Shown here piece after piece: positions 30,967 through 39,450 of a stretch of DNA of 61,219 nucleotides (position 1 is the stretch's first letter; every line of letters starts with the position of its first letter). The notes below the pieces were generated by a model. The model saw only the letters and a program-made list of their open reading frames with translations. It was not told where the DNA came from and searched no databases. The translations under genes were made by a program, and so were the position numbers. Origin of the DNA: a virus; IMG/VR virus record IMGVR_UViG_3300017788_000001, positions 1 to 61,219 of that record; one strand, 5' to 3'.

Positions 30967-31587
30967 ATGTGCGTAGCAATTGTAATCCCGGCAGGTAAGC
31001 GTATCTCACTTCAGCAGGTACGTGCCTGCCACACATCCAACGATGATGGGTGTGGCCTCGCCTATGTCAAGGGCAAGACGGTCAAGATCATCAAGGGGCT
31101 GTTCGAGCCCGACGAGTTCTACCAGAAGTATCTGGAAGTAGCAGACACGTATGGCGACAAGGCCATGCTCATGCACTTCCGTATCGCTACGATGGGCAGG
31201 GTGGCCGACAGGAACTGCCATCCGTTCTCTATCTGCGGGGGTGCCATGATTCACAACGGCAGTCTGTGGAGCGGACCGCTCACCAACGACAAGTCGGACA
31301 CTGCGGAGTTCGCGGAAATGTTCGGCAAGATGATGAAGGAGAAGTACGTATCCGCATCGCTGGACAAGATCGACAAGGCCGTTAGCTACAACAAGCTGGC
31401 CATGCTATATGGGTCTGGTAGGTACTACATCACCAACAGTAACCAGTGGCATAATATCGACGGCGTATTATTCTCCAACATCAACTGGAAAAGATTCGTC
31501 GACCAGTCTCCTACGCTTACGCAAGCCATGATCGACGAGGCGTGGGACGAGCACTATGCGTGGGGCGGCAGGGGAGGTGCTCACTGA
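30967..31587 (+). CDS. Class II glutamine amidotransferase A
   Basis: A 206-residue Ntn-hydrolase. Cys2 after the initiator Met is the nucleophile (MCVAIVIP), HFRIATMGRVADRNCHPFSI near residue 76 has the conserved Arg and His-Pro-Phe, and MIHNGSLW near residue 96 the oxyanion Asn-Gly. It would release ammonia from glutamine. No synthetase domain is attached, so the ammonia acceptor must be another protein, most likely a cluster ligase. Starts one base after the ATP-grasp gene. Confidence 0.88.
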   Translation: MCVAIVIPAGKRISLQQVRACHTSNDDGCGLAYVKGKTVKIIKGLFEPDEFYQKYLEVADTYGDKAMLMHFRIATMGRVADRNCHPFSICGGAMIHNGSLWSGPLTNDKSDTAEFAEMFGKMMKEKYVSASLDKIDKAVSYNKLAMLYGSGRYYITNSNQWHNIDGVLFSNINWKRFVDQSPTLTQAMIDEAWDEHYAWGGRGGAH

Positions 31588-31949
31588 TGAAAGACAACAT
31601 GCACAACTACCGTGTATGCTTTCGCAAGAAAGGTGTCAACAAGGAAGTTGCCATGAGCATAGGCGTCGATGATCCGCAGCGTCTGGAAAAGATCGTCATG
31701 GACGTTGCGGGGGTCAAGTCGCTCGACGAGCTGGATCAGTTCGAGAGCCACCTCATCAAAAGCGACGGTACGACAGAGATCACGCAGCATGTCAAGGAAA
31801 AGCCCGTACCCTCTTCTATCATTACTACTCTACCGTCTCGTCCCGGCGATCTGTTCCACGAAAGCAACAAGAACAAACTTCCATCACCGATGGGAGTTCT
31901 CACCCGTTTCTTCAAGACAGCACCTGCGCAGGTAAAAGCATATGCCTAA
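31587..31949 (+). CDS. Hypothetical protein in the ligase cluster
   Basis: A 120-residue protein (MKDNMHNYRVCFRKKGVNKE) from ATG 31587, overlapping the previous stop (TGATG). Compact alpha/beta start, then a disordered Pro/Ser linker and a basic end (VLTRFFKTAPAQVKAYA). It overlaps the next gene by eight bases. Might be the substrate or a carrier of the modification system, but nothing in the sequence proves it. Confidence 0.6.
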   Translation: MKDNMHNYRVCFRKKGVNKEVAMSIGVDDPQRLEKIVMDVAGVKSLDELDQFESHLIKSDGTTEITQHVKEKPVPSSIITTLPSRPGDLFHESNKNKLPSPMGVLTRFFKTAPAQVKAYA

Positions 31950-32583
31950 TCTGGCTCAATCCCTAGGCTCCTCTTATTTCTCCGAGAGAATGAGTGGGGT
32001 CTTGTTAGTACGTGATGGTCGCATCCTGAGCATCACGTCCTACCACACCCGTGACAATTCCATCGAATGCCATGTCGTCGCCTCTCCCGATCACTCGGGC
32101 GAAGGTGAGTCTGTCCGCATCGACGCAGACCTCATCAATTCATATGACGACGTGAGTACGCCTGCCATGGGCTACGTGCGTGTAGGCGATCATCTATGGC
32201 GTGCTACACGAAACAGTTCGGGCCGCGCCGCTGGCGGATTCCTTCAGAGCGGCGTGCGCTGGGAACCGTCACAGCTCACATACCTCATGCAGCTCAGCGG
32301 TGCGGGTGTGTCAAACGCGCCTCCGGCTAGAGATGGGTTGATGTCCCTCTACTTCCCGGCGCACAACACGTTGTCGGAGTGGAGCGCTATGGTTGAGGGA
32401 GAGCTGTCCGGTCTCGTCTTGTCCAAGGACATCATCATCGAACCTACGGTGCGTAACGACCGTGACGAGTACGATGTGTTCGTGAAGGGCATCAACATCG
32501 GAGCCCTTAACCCGGACATGAAGATTAACCGTTATACCCCCAAAGAGAACCGTGACACCATCAAGGAGATTCTTGCGTCATGA
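31942..32583 (+). CDS. Hypothetical protein in the ligase cluster
   Basis: A 213-residue soluble protein (MPNLAQSLGSSYFSERMSGV), beta-rich in the first half. No motif is recognised. Overlaps genes on both sides by 4-8 bases, so it belongs to the same translational unit as amidoligase B and the amidotransferases. Confidence 0.65.
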   Translation: MPNLAQSLGSSYFSERMSGVLLVRDGRILSITSYHTRDNSIECHVVASPDHSGEGESVRIDADLINSYDDVSTPAMGYVRVGDHLWRATRNSSGRAAGGFLQSGVRWEPSQLTYLMQLSGAGVSNAPPARDGLMSLYFPAHNTLSEWSAMVEGELSGLVLSKDIIIEPTVRNDRDEYDVFVKGINIGALNPDMKINRYTPKENRDTIKEILAS

Positions 32584-33656
32584 GTAAGAAGCCTGTACAT
32601 ATGTACTGCGGTGGCCGCAGGATGCCGCGTTTAAGTACGGTGTCCGGTATGTGGCCTGACAGCAGCCTGTTCATCGGACTTGAGATCGAGGCAGAGAACC
32701 TGCGATACTCAAATCGTTCGCGGACAAGCGACGACGACTATAACACGCTTGCTGAAGGTGGCTGGTGTGTCGACAATGACGGCTCATTGCGCGACGACGG
32801 TCGTGAGTTCAAGTTCGCCGGCCCTCTCTGTGGTATGGACATCACCACAGCGCTGGACGCGTTCTTCAACGTGGTGTCGTTCACTCCGTGTCACCGCGCA
32901 GGCATTCACATCCACGTGGACTGGACGACGGTCGATGACGCGGACAGTCTGGCCACACTGATGGCTATCGCCTACGGTCTGGAGCCCGCGCTGTTCAGCA
33001 TCGCCGGCGAGGGGCGTAAGGAATCTTCATTCTGCCGCCCTCTGCAGGACATCGACCCAGAAAAACTGGCAGGCGCAGTTCGTTCTGGCTCATTCGAGTG
33101 GATGCACAACAATCTATTGCCGGGTATCGGGCGCTACTATGGCGTCAATCTCGCGTCTATTGCCAAACACGGTACGGTAGAGTTCCGTCACTTCCCTTCC
33201 TTGTGCGACAGACAGAAGATCGAAACGTGGATTAAGCTTGTGATGCTATTCCGCATCGCAGCCACCAATCCCTCACTGACTCCTGTGAAGGTGTGTGAGA
33301 TGATGTCTACTCCGGCAGGTATCCATGAGTTCTGTCGTGCCTACTTCGGGTTCCATGACCTGCACACACTGCTGCTGGACAACATGGACATCGGTGCTGT
33401 GGCTCAGCGCATGAAGCTGATGCACGGTTTAATTCGTGTCAGACCTGTCGCAAAGGCTACCGTCACCCGCTCTCATGCAGACAAGCTCAGCGTTTCTGCC
33501 CGTCGTTTCATCGACAAGAAATACCCACAACTACGTCAGCAGCGAGCGCGCGCTGCGGAACTGGTAAAGGAACTGGTCAATCCGAACGTGCATGAGTTCC
33601 AGAGATTCCAAGAAGATATAATGGCACGAGTGACTTCCGGCGTGGAGACGATCTAA
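32580..33656 (+). CDS. Amidoligase-family enzyme B
   Basis: A 358-residue amidoligase. FIGLEIEAENLRY near residue 31 is the GxExE strand; DGSLRDDGREFKFAGPL near residue 66 the second acidic strand; AGIHIHVDWT near residue 103 the HxH strand; and HGTVEFRHFPSL near residue 196 the final EFR motif. These are the glutamine-synthetase-fold active-site elements, more complete than in amidoligase A. A C-terminal helical part (from about 290) is extra. It overlaps the second amidotransferase gene by one base, implying shared stoichiometry. Confidence 0.85.
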   Translation: MSKKPVHMYCGGRRMPRLSTVSGMWPDSSLFIGLEIEAENLRYSNRSRTSDDDYNTLAEGGWCVDNDGSLRDDGREFKFAGPLCGMDITTALDAFFNVVSFTPCHRAGIHIHVDWTTVDDADSLATLMAIAYGLEPALFSIAGEGRKESSFCRPLQDIDPEKLAGAVRSGSFEWMHNNLLPGIGRYYGVNLASIAKHGTVEFRHFPSLCDRQKIETWIKLVMLFRIAATNPSLTPVKVCEMMSTPAGIHEFCRAYFGFHDLHTLLLDNMDIGAVAQRMKLMHGLIRVRPVAKATVTRSHADKLSVSARRFIDKKYPQLRQQRARAAELVKELVNPNVHEFQRFQEDIMARVTSGVETI

Positions 33657-34987
33657 TGTGCGGTATCATCGGTTTCATCAACGCCATGCCTCTATCCGGC
33701 ACCACTGGCGAGCGTCATGTCAGCTATCTCACCAAGGCAGATGACGTGATGACCAACGGTGTCGTGGCGTGTAGCGTGCGTGGTATGGACAGCACTGGCG
33801 TGTTTCAAGTGAACGGTAAGGGCAAGGTATTCGTCCACAAGCTTCCCGTGAACGCTTCCATGTTCATTCAGGATAAGGTGTCGAAGCAGTTCCTGAAGGA
33901 CACTATGACCTCCCCAATCACCGTGTTCCACACGAGAGCAGCGACTGAGGGCCGAGTGAACCTGAATAACGCCCACCCATTCACTGCGCTGGATTCCAAG
34001 AACAGGCTGCTGGTGGGCGTGCATAATGGCACACTGTCCGGGTGGAAATCTGCCAAGGATTCCGGCCGCTTCGAGGTGGATTCTGAGTGGGCCATGAACA
34101 GGCTCGCTCAAGATCCGTTCGATGCATTCGAGGATTTCCGTGGAGCATGGTCTTTCGTCTATTGGAAGGAAGAGCAGCCGAGCGTGCTGTATTTCGCTCG
34201 CAACAAAGAGCGCCCTATGTGGATGCTGTTCACCAAGAACCGCAAGCACGCGATCTTTGGCAGCGAGCCGGGCATGCTGAGCTGGATTGCCCAGCGCGAG
34301 AACATCGACGTGGAAGACACTGTGTATGAACTTCCGGTTGACCATGCCGTGATTGTGGATGTACACGCAGACACGCTGGAAATCAAGCACGCATTCAACA
34401 GTCAACTGCCTGCCCCTAAAACGGTGTACGTTCCTACAGGCAGTTACAGCTCGACGACCATCTATCGTGACTCGCGTAAAGACACACTCAGCGCCACAAT
34501 GGCCAAGATTCTTAGCGAAGCTGCCGAGGCGTTTCGTAAGGGCATCAATACTACTGCTGCTCCGACCGCTGTTCAGCAGCCTGCTGCGGAAATTCCGTTC
34601 GAGGCTGGCGAGATCGCGCCCCTGACTCCAGACATGTTCGACAACGGAGTCGCCACCGACTCCGAGAAGAAGATGGCCGAGCAGGAGGGACTGTATGGAC
34701 AGGTGGTGGCGTTCACTCCTACTGATGCTCGCAAGAACTCCGTGTCCGGTACGATCACCGTGCTACGCAACGAGGGTGAACTTGCAGAGGCTGATGCATT
34801 CCTACGACACGGGCAGGAGGACCTGCCGCTAGAGGCTGTAGTGGAACAGTTCGCGTGGGTAGCTATCGCCGGTATGTACACTGTCAAGGACGTCCTGATC
34901 TATGTACTCGCTCCGCTCAATGAGATGGGCGAGGACACGATTGCCGACGAGGTAGCGTCGTACGTCAGCGATGATCTCCCGCGATGA
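33656..34987 (+). CDS. Class II glutamine amidotransferase B, extended
   Basis: A 443-residue protein with an N-terminal Ntn-type glutaminase domain (about 1-245): MCGIIGFINAM with Cys2, FHTRAATEGRVNLNNAHPFT near residue 93, GVHNGTLSGW near residue 121 and GSEPGML near residue 202, as in asparagine synthetase or GFAT. The remaining 200 residues lack synthetase motifs and are acidic, possibly a partner-binding region. Starts on the last base of the amidoligase B stop. Confidence 0.88.
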   Translation: MCGIIGFINAMPLSGTTGERHVSYLTKADDVMTNGVVACSVRGMDSTGVFQVNGKGKVFVHKLPVNASMFIQDKVSKQFLKDTMTSPITVFHTRAATEGRVNLNNAHPFTALDSKNRLLVGVHNGTLSGWKSAKDSGRFEVDSEWAMNRLAQDPFDAFEDFRGAWSFVYWKEEQPSVLYFARNKERPMWMLFTKNRKHAIFGSEPGMLSWIAQRENIDVEDTVYELPVDHAVIVDVHADTLEIKHAFNSQLPAPKTVYVPTGSYSSTTIYRDSRKDTLSATMAKILSEAAEAFRKGINTTAAPTAVQQPAAEIPFEAGEIAPLTPDMFDNGVATDSEKKMAEQEGLYGQVVAFTPTDARKNSVSGTITVLRNEGELAEADAFLRHGQEDLPLEAVVEQFAWVAIAGMYTVKDVLIYVLAPLNEMGEDTIADEVASYVSDDLPR

Positions 34988-35784
34988 GCGTCGCTGACTC
35001 AATCTCCCTTTCCTATTCGTACTTGCGTGAAGGGGAGTCCATCAATAGTCAGCTGTGCCCCGCTTGCGGGGGTGGGCACAGCAAGGAGAAATCGCTCACA
35101 GTCAGCCGTAGAAAGAGCAGGCTGGTGTGGCGCTGCTGGAGGGATGGGTGTCAGTCCGTAGGTATGTGCAACGACGGCGGTAGTTTAATCGTTAAACACG
35201 TCACCAAGCAGACTAAGTGGCTCAACTACAGGCTGCGTAAAATTCCGGAGGATCGATGCGAGCTGCTGCAGAACAAGGTATGTAACCGTCTGCTAGACGA
35301 TTGTCTGTGGACCGACGATCTCGGAGGCAGGTATGCATTTCCTGTGTACGATGCGTCTGGTAGTCTGAAAGGCAGAGTGCTGCGGTCATACGACAAAGAC
35401 AGTGCGCACACTAAAGCTTTGATAGACGTAGGTGATTACACGGGCTGCGCGTGGTCCGTGAACGGCGAGCATCCTGACATCGTGATGGTTGTAGAAGACA
35501 TCCCGTCAGCAGCAAGATGCGCCACGGAGCCCGGCGTAACGGGCTGTGCGTTGATGGGAACACACATCAGTGACGGTAAGGCGGAGGACATCAAGGACTC
35601 CAAGGCTCGCAGGTATTACATCTGCCTTGATCCGGGAGCTTTGAGCAGCGCGGTCAGGCAGACTGTGATGCTGCGTAACTCCCTTCCTCTAACTGTCATC
35701 CCTCTGTCGAAAGACATTAAAGATATGTCGCCCGAAGAGTTCGAAGCTCTGATGGCTAGCTTGAAGGAACACAAAGATGATTAG
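34984..35784 (+). CDS. DNA primase (zinc finger and TOPRIM-like)
   Basis: A 266-residue primase of the T7 gp4 N-terminal type. The zinc-binding domain shows LCPACGGGHSKEKSL and WRCWRDGCQSVG (four Cys; about residues 22-61). The TOPRIM-like core has IVMVVEDIPSAARCA near residue 162 with its Glu, and YYICLDPGAL near residue 210. In that last motif the usual DxD reads DPG, so the second Asp is absent. It is separate from the helicase gene, two genes on. Includes a TTAATCGTTAA palindrome (35185). It overlaps the amidotransferase gene by four bases. Confidence 0.82.
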   Translation: MSVADSISLSYSYLREGESINSQLCPACGGGHSKEKSLTVSRRKSRLVWRCWRDGCQSVGMCNDGGSLIVKHVTKQTKWLNYRLRKIPEDRCELLQNKVCNRLLDDCLWTDDLGGRYAFPVYDASGSLKGRVLRSYDKDSAHTKALIDVGDYTGCAWSVNGEHPDIVMVVEDIPSAARCATEPGVTGCALMGTHISDGKAEDIKDSKARRYYICLDPGALSSAVRQTVMLRNSLPLTVIPLSKDIKDMSPEEFEALMASLKEHKDD

Positions 35785-36439
35785 ATTCACGGTGGTTGAC
35801 AGACTGGTGCGCCTAGCGATGGCCGCCCTGTCACCGAGAGAGTGCGTGTACATGATGTACATTCTCGGGATCAGGAATGGCATACATCCGGGAGGCGCTT
35901 ATCTAGTAGGTGGTAACGAGATAGAAATTGAGAATGACCTGCGTACTAGAGACGCCGCGATGGGTGTACAGGAAGGCGTGTTCGAACTGCCTGACAGTGA
36001 GCGTCAAGTACAGGCTCCTCGTGGTAGGGGAGACGTAATGGGGCTTCTCAACACCGGCGCTGTTGGTACGATTATCTGTTTAGGCGTCCCGCATGAAGAC
36101 AGAGCACATGTGCGATGGACAAATGAATATGGGCCTTTATACCGAGATGCTACAGCTGATAATAGCAGGGGACAGACAAACGATCCTTATGAACAACCTG
36201 TAGTGCAGGAAGTCACGGGGTCTAGCACAGTATTCACAGCTCCTACACCGCAAGACGTGTGGATGGAGGAAGATGCACACCTGCATCTGGCCGAGCTGGA
36301 TGCGCGTAGAGAAGTGATTCAGGGCAGAACGCGCATTGTAGCTGTGGACGTAGAAGCGCCCGGTGCGAACATGTCTACAGAGCAGGTGAACGTGGCCTAT
36401 AGAGTGCTTGACACAGACTGTGACAACAGGAGACGTTAA
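35777..36439 (+). CDS. Hypothetical protein between primase and helicase
   Basis: A 220-residue acidic protein, not recognised. The first 50 residues are basic and helical (MIRFTVVDRLVRLAMAALSP); the remainder is beta-rich and acidic. It overlaps primase by eight bases and ends on the start base of helicase, so it may be a replication accessory, for example a helicase loader, by position only. Confidence 0.6.
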   Translation: MIRFTVVDRLVRLAMAALSPRECVYMMYILGIRNGIHPGGAYLVGGNEIEIENDLRTRDAAMGVQEGVFELPDSERQVQAPRGRGDVMGLLNTGAVGTIICLGVPHEDRAHVRWTNEYGPLYRDATADNSRGQTNDPYEQPVVQEVTGSSTVFTAPTPQDVWMEEDAHLHLAELDARREVIQGRTRIVAVDVEAPGANMSTEQVNVAYRVLDTDCDNRRR

Positions 36440-37650
36440 TGGAGAAAGTGCTGCTCAGCTCCGCACTGAATAGCCGTGAGGCGTTCTCGATATTCGCCAA
36501 GCACCTTGACCCCAAGGTAAAGAGTCGCGAATATCAGATTGTCATGCGGGCTATCAGCGACTATTACGCACGGGACGGTGACTGCACCAAAGTGGACCCT
36601 GCTGTACTGACAGAGCAGGTGATGGCTACGCTGCAGAATCCGAAGCACAAGGAGCGATTCGCGTCGCTCCTTGCCGAAGTGATTGCGCTAGACAGCTCAC
36701 CACCCAACGTCATCGAGCTGGTACTTGATGCCAAGCGTAACGAGCTGGCCGATCGCGTGGCCGTAGCACTAGCCAATAGGGACAAGGACGCAGACGAGCT
36801 AATCGACGAGTACAGGGAACTGCAGCGCGTGTCGTCTCTGGACGACATGATGTTCGAGGACGTTGTGTTCTTAGACTCCTCCAACATCGACGAAATTCTT
36901 AGCGAGGTGGTTAGCCCTGTCAATTACATGAAGCTCTACCCGCTGTCGGTCAACTCACGCGTCGATCAGAGACTGGCACCGGGCCATCACATCCTCACCT
37001 ACGGCCTGCCCGAGATGGGCAAGACTGCCCTTAACGTGACGTTCTCTGCGGGCTTCTGCTCGCAGGGCAAGAAGGTGATCTATTTCATCAACGAGGATAA
37101 GAACGAAGACATCTACACGCGTCACATGTGCTGTCTGTCAGGCATGTCCTACGACGCCATCCGTGCTAACCCGCAGAAAGCCAAGCAACTGGCGATGGAC
37201 GCGGGTCTTGAGAACCTCAAGGTGGTGGGCATATCGCCGGGTAACTTAACGATTATTGAACGCGTCATCGAGCTTGAGGAGCCCGACGCAGTATTCATCG
37301 ACCAGCTCATGAACCTGAACGAGAAGGGCGACGGGCTCACACAAGTGATGGGCCGAGGCTCGCGCGGAGCGCGTAAGCTTGTGAAGAAGTACGGCATCTT
37401 GGGTGTCAGTACAGCGCAGGCTGCGGACAGTGCGTCAGGCAAGGCAGTGCTGGATATCGGCGACGTTTACATGTCTAACATCGAAGTTCCCGCACAGTTC
37501 GATGTCATGATTGGAATCGGTGGTACGCCGGATCAACTCGCTACAGGACGGAGAGTCCTGTCCTTTGCGAAGAACAAGACGACAGGCGATCATAACCCTG
37601 TCGTCGTTAAGCTTCACCCGAGCATCAGTCGTTACACGGATGATGCGTAA
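36439..37650 (+). CDS. Replicative DNA helicase (DnaB/RecA-type)
   Basis: A 403-residue hexameric helicase. Walker A is GLPEMGKTALNV near residues 189-200, a form seen in phage DnaB-like proteins; NEDKNEDIYTRH near residue 218 is the expected catalytic Glu region; Walker B is AVFIDQLMNL near residue 285; and STAQAADSAS near residue 324 is the H3 sensor strand. It unwinds DNA at the fork with the separate primase. It starts on the stop of the gene before it (TAATG) and ends this operon. Confidence 0.88.
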   Translation: MEKVLLSSALNSREAFSIFAKHLDPKVKSREYQIVMRAISDYYARDGDCTKVDPAVLTEQVMATLQNPKHKERFASLLAEVIALDSSPPNVIELVLDAKRNELADRVAVALANRDKDADELIDEYRELQRVSSLDDMMFEDVVFLDSSNIDEILSEVVSPVNYMKLYPLSVNSRVDQRLAPGHHILTYGLPEMGKTALNVTFSAGFCSQGKKVIYFINEDKNEDIYTRHMCCLSGMSYDAIRANPQKAKQLAMDAGLENLKVVGISPGNLTIIERVIELEEPDAVFIDQLMNLNEKGDGLTQVMGRGSRGARKLVKKYGILGVSTAQAADSASGKAVLDIGDVYMSNIEVPAQFDVMIGIGGTPDQLATGRRVLSFAKNKTTGDHNPVVVKLHPSISRYTDDA

Positions 37651-37684
37651 GTGAATCATAAATAAACGTGCTTATATCAGACTA

Positions 37685-37713
37685 TTGCTTTTTGCTCCGA
37701 AATCTGCTACAAT
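37685..37713 (+). promoter_or_regulatory. Sigma70-like promoter
   Basis: TTGCTT (37685-37690), 17 bases, TACAAT (37708-37713). It begins a new unit after the helicase gene. A hairpin GCTCCCC/GGGGAGC (37742-37761) lies in the leader. Confidence 0.75.
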
Positions 37714-37833
37714 ATGTGTTGCTTTTAACGAGAGAGCGACAGCTCCCCTCTAATGGGGAGCGCAGCACGCGGTGCGATAGCGAACGAGTAAGCGACGATG
37801 TGTTATCGAAAACGAGAACACGAGGAGCGTGAC

Positions 37834-38286
37834 GTGGAAGTTAGTGTAAAAACGTACAGACGCACTGTTAACTTCGATCAAGACCCAGAACCGTACGGTG
37901 ATTGGCACGAAGACCTAGAGTCAGGAATACATTCTGTGTCGCTGCGCAGCCGGAAGTCCGGGCGCGAACGTGACTGGGATCTAGAAGAGGAAGTGTTCAA
38001 CATTCTTGAAGGGTCTACGGAATGTCACGTAGTAGTTGTGTACTATTCGGACGGTGACAGCTTCGGGAGATGCTCCGGAAAGATGGAAGTTGTATGGGCA
38101 TTCGGTGATGCTGCTAAGGCACGTGAGTGCCACAAGGCATACAGAGAGGCTATAGATAAGGACGCATACAGTGTTGTGTTTCTAGACGATCACGGCGTAG
38201 AGGTTACGCAGAACAATGTGTGCTTTGATTACTTCGCTCACGAAGACAGCCTTGACATTACGACATACACACTAAAAGGTAAGTGA
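37834..38286 (+). CDS. Hypothetical acidic protein
   Basis: A 150-residue protein from GTG 37834, chosen because GAGGAG lies at good spacing; ATG 37798 would add twelve residues but has no clear ribosome binding site. The centre (STECHVVVVYYSDGDSFGRC) and the end (HEDSLDITTYTLKGK) fit a small alpha/beta fold with aromatic strands. Similar proteins occur in several phages without known function. First gene after a promoter. Confidence 0.65.
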   Translation: MEVSVKTYRRTVNFDQDPEPYGDWHEDLESGIHSVSLRSRKSGRERDWDLEEEVFNILEGSTECHVVVVYYSDGDSFGRCSGKMEVVWAFGDAAKARECHKAYREAIDKDAYSVVFLDDHGVEVTQNNVCFDYFAHEDSLDITTYTLKGK

Positions 38287-38287
38287 C

Positions 38288-38467
38288 GTGAGAATACGAA
38301 TCCGTGCTAAAGTAGCAGATCTTACCGCAGAGCACGCGTGGTGGGCGTGGTATCCAGTTGTGGCCAAAGACAACAACGGTAACTTCTACATTGTCTGGCG
38401 AGAGCATGTAAGACGCCAGCTGTCGGGCACTAACGACTACTTCTTCTATGAATACAAGGTGTGGTGA
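38288..38467 (+). CDS. Small hypothetical protein
   Basis: A 59-residue protein from GTG 38288, rich in Trp and Arg (MRIRIRAKVADLTAEHAWWA). Missed by size cut-offs. It lies one base after the preceding stop and three before the next start. Unknown. Confidence 0.55.
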   Translation: MRIRIRAKVADLTAEHAWWAWYPVVAKDNNGNFYIVWREHVRRQLSGTNDYFFYEYKVW

Positions 38468-38470
38468 TTA

Positions 38471-38854
38471 ATGATTAAAATGCCGAAGGAACTGAAGCAG
38501 CGCTGGGTAGACGCACTGCGTTCTGGTAAGTACAAGCAAGCGCAAGGTGCACTGAAGAAGGACGGAGGCTATTGCTGTCTCGGTGTTCTGCAAATGGTAG
38601 TTGATGGTGAGGTGGAAATGGATCTACGAGAGGATCGGTACGGCGAAGATTACGCAGCCTCCGCCTGTTTGCCGTCGGAAGAGTGGTGCCAAAAAAATAA
38701 GATAGAGCACGATAAGTGGGAAATCCACGAGGTTGTAGAAGATTCGTATGGTAATGAAGATGATTATTATGACCTCCCTTCTTTGAACGATGAGTCATGC
38801 CTATCTTTCAAAGATATTGCAGGCATCATTGAAGAGCAGGTGGAGGGCGTATGA
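38471..38854 (+). CDS. Tandem paralogue 1 (Cys-Cys-Leu-Gly phage protein)
   Basis: A 127-residue protein with WVDALRSGKYKQAQGALKKD near residue 12, GGYCCLGVLQ near residue 32 and a closing SFKDIAGIIEEQV. The next gene repeats the same order of motifs. This small family is common in phages and has no known function. The start overlaps the TTAATGATTAA palindrome (38468-38478). Confidence 0.75.
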   Translation: MIKMPKELKQRWVDALRSGKYKQAQGALKKDGGYCCLGVLQMVVDGEVEMDLREDRYGEDYAASACLPSEEWCQKNKIEHDKWEIHEVVEDSYGNEDDYYDLPSLNDESCLSFKDIAGIIEEQVEGV

Positions 38855-39192
38855 TTCGCATGCCACAATGGATGAAAGACAAGTGGGTTGCTGCCCTTAG
38901 GTCCGGTGAGTATGAGCAAGGTCACCATAGGCTAAAAACAGGATATGGATACTGCTGCTTAGGTGTCCTGCAGCACAGTCTTTACGGAGATGTTGAACGA
39001 CACAAGAATGGAGCGTCTAGGCCTACACCTTCCCCTAAGTGGTGTACGGATAATGGCGTAGAATTTGAGCAAAGAACTAGTCCATGGGTTCCTAGTAATC
39101 TTAACATAAGCTTGGTGATTTTGAATGACCGTGGAGAGGCTACCTTTGACCAAATCGCTGATATCATCGAGAAAGGTGTAGAGGGATATTGA
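38851..39192 (+). CDS. Tandem paralogue 2 (Cys-Cys-Leu-Gly phage protein)
   Basis: A 113-residue paralogue of the preceding gene: KWVAALRSGEYEQGHHRLKT, GYGYCCLGVLQ and TFDQIADIIEKGVEGY. It starts within the upstream stop codon (ATGA). The pair is a local duplication that has diverged, mainly in the middle. Confidence 0.75.
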   Translation: MIRMPQWMKDKWVAALRSGEYEQGHHRLKTGYGYCCLGVLQHSLYGDVERHKNGASRPTPSPKWCTDNGVEFEQRTSPWVPSNLNISLVILNDRGEATFDQIADIIEKGVEGY

Positions 39193-39194
39193 TT

Positions 39195-39449
39195 GTGTCT
39201 AACGACTACGACGAGACGATAGACTACAATCTATCCGAGCGCGACTACAGCCTGCTGATCTCGGCGGGCTTCCGCAGCCAAGGACTATACTGGGACTTGA
39301 TGTGGGCTAGCGATACACAGGGTAACATCTGGCAAGCCTCTCTCGACGAGCACGAGCTTGTTCAGTTCTACGCCCACGGCCAAGACATGAAGCGGGAAAG
39401 CTCGCGATGCATGTTACGGTCTGAGTTCTGCCAATTGTTTGGAGTGTGA
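39195..39449 (+). CDS. Small hypothetical protein
   Basis: An 84-residue acidic protein. GTG 39195 follows GAGGG; TTG 39189 is an alternative that overlaps the previous stop. Contains SERDYSLLISAGFRSQGLYW and WDLMWASDTQG. Unknown. Confidence 0.55.
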   Translation: MSNDYDETIDYNLSERDYSLLISAGFRSQGLYWDLMWASDTQGNIWQASLDEHELVQFYAHGQDMKRESSRCMLRSEFCQLFGV

Positions 39450-39450
39450 T

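Larger units (their letters stand above)
20648..38478. repeat. Dispersed 11-bp palindrome TTAAYNRTTAA, 13 copies
   Basis: Copies of TTAA-N3-TTAA, nearly all fitting TTAAYNRTTAA, start at 20648, 21033, 22276, 22586, 23037, 24769, 25496, 25838, 26798, 27499, 29227, 35185 and 38468. Flanks often extend it to GTTTAACNGTTAAAC. Imperfect copies are at 19768, 32525 and 37247. Most sit in short gaps, 5-50 bases before a start codon or tRNA, and four overlap the stop codon of the preceding gene. I found none in the structural region or beyond 38.5 kb. See findings. Confidence 0.85.
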
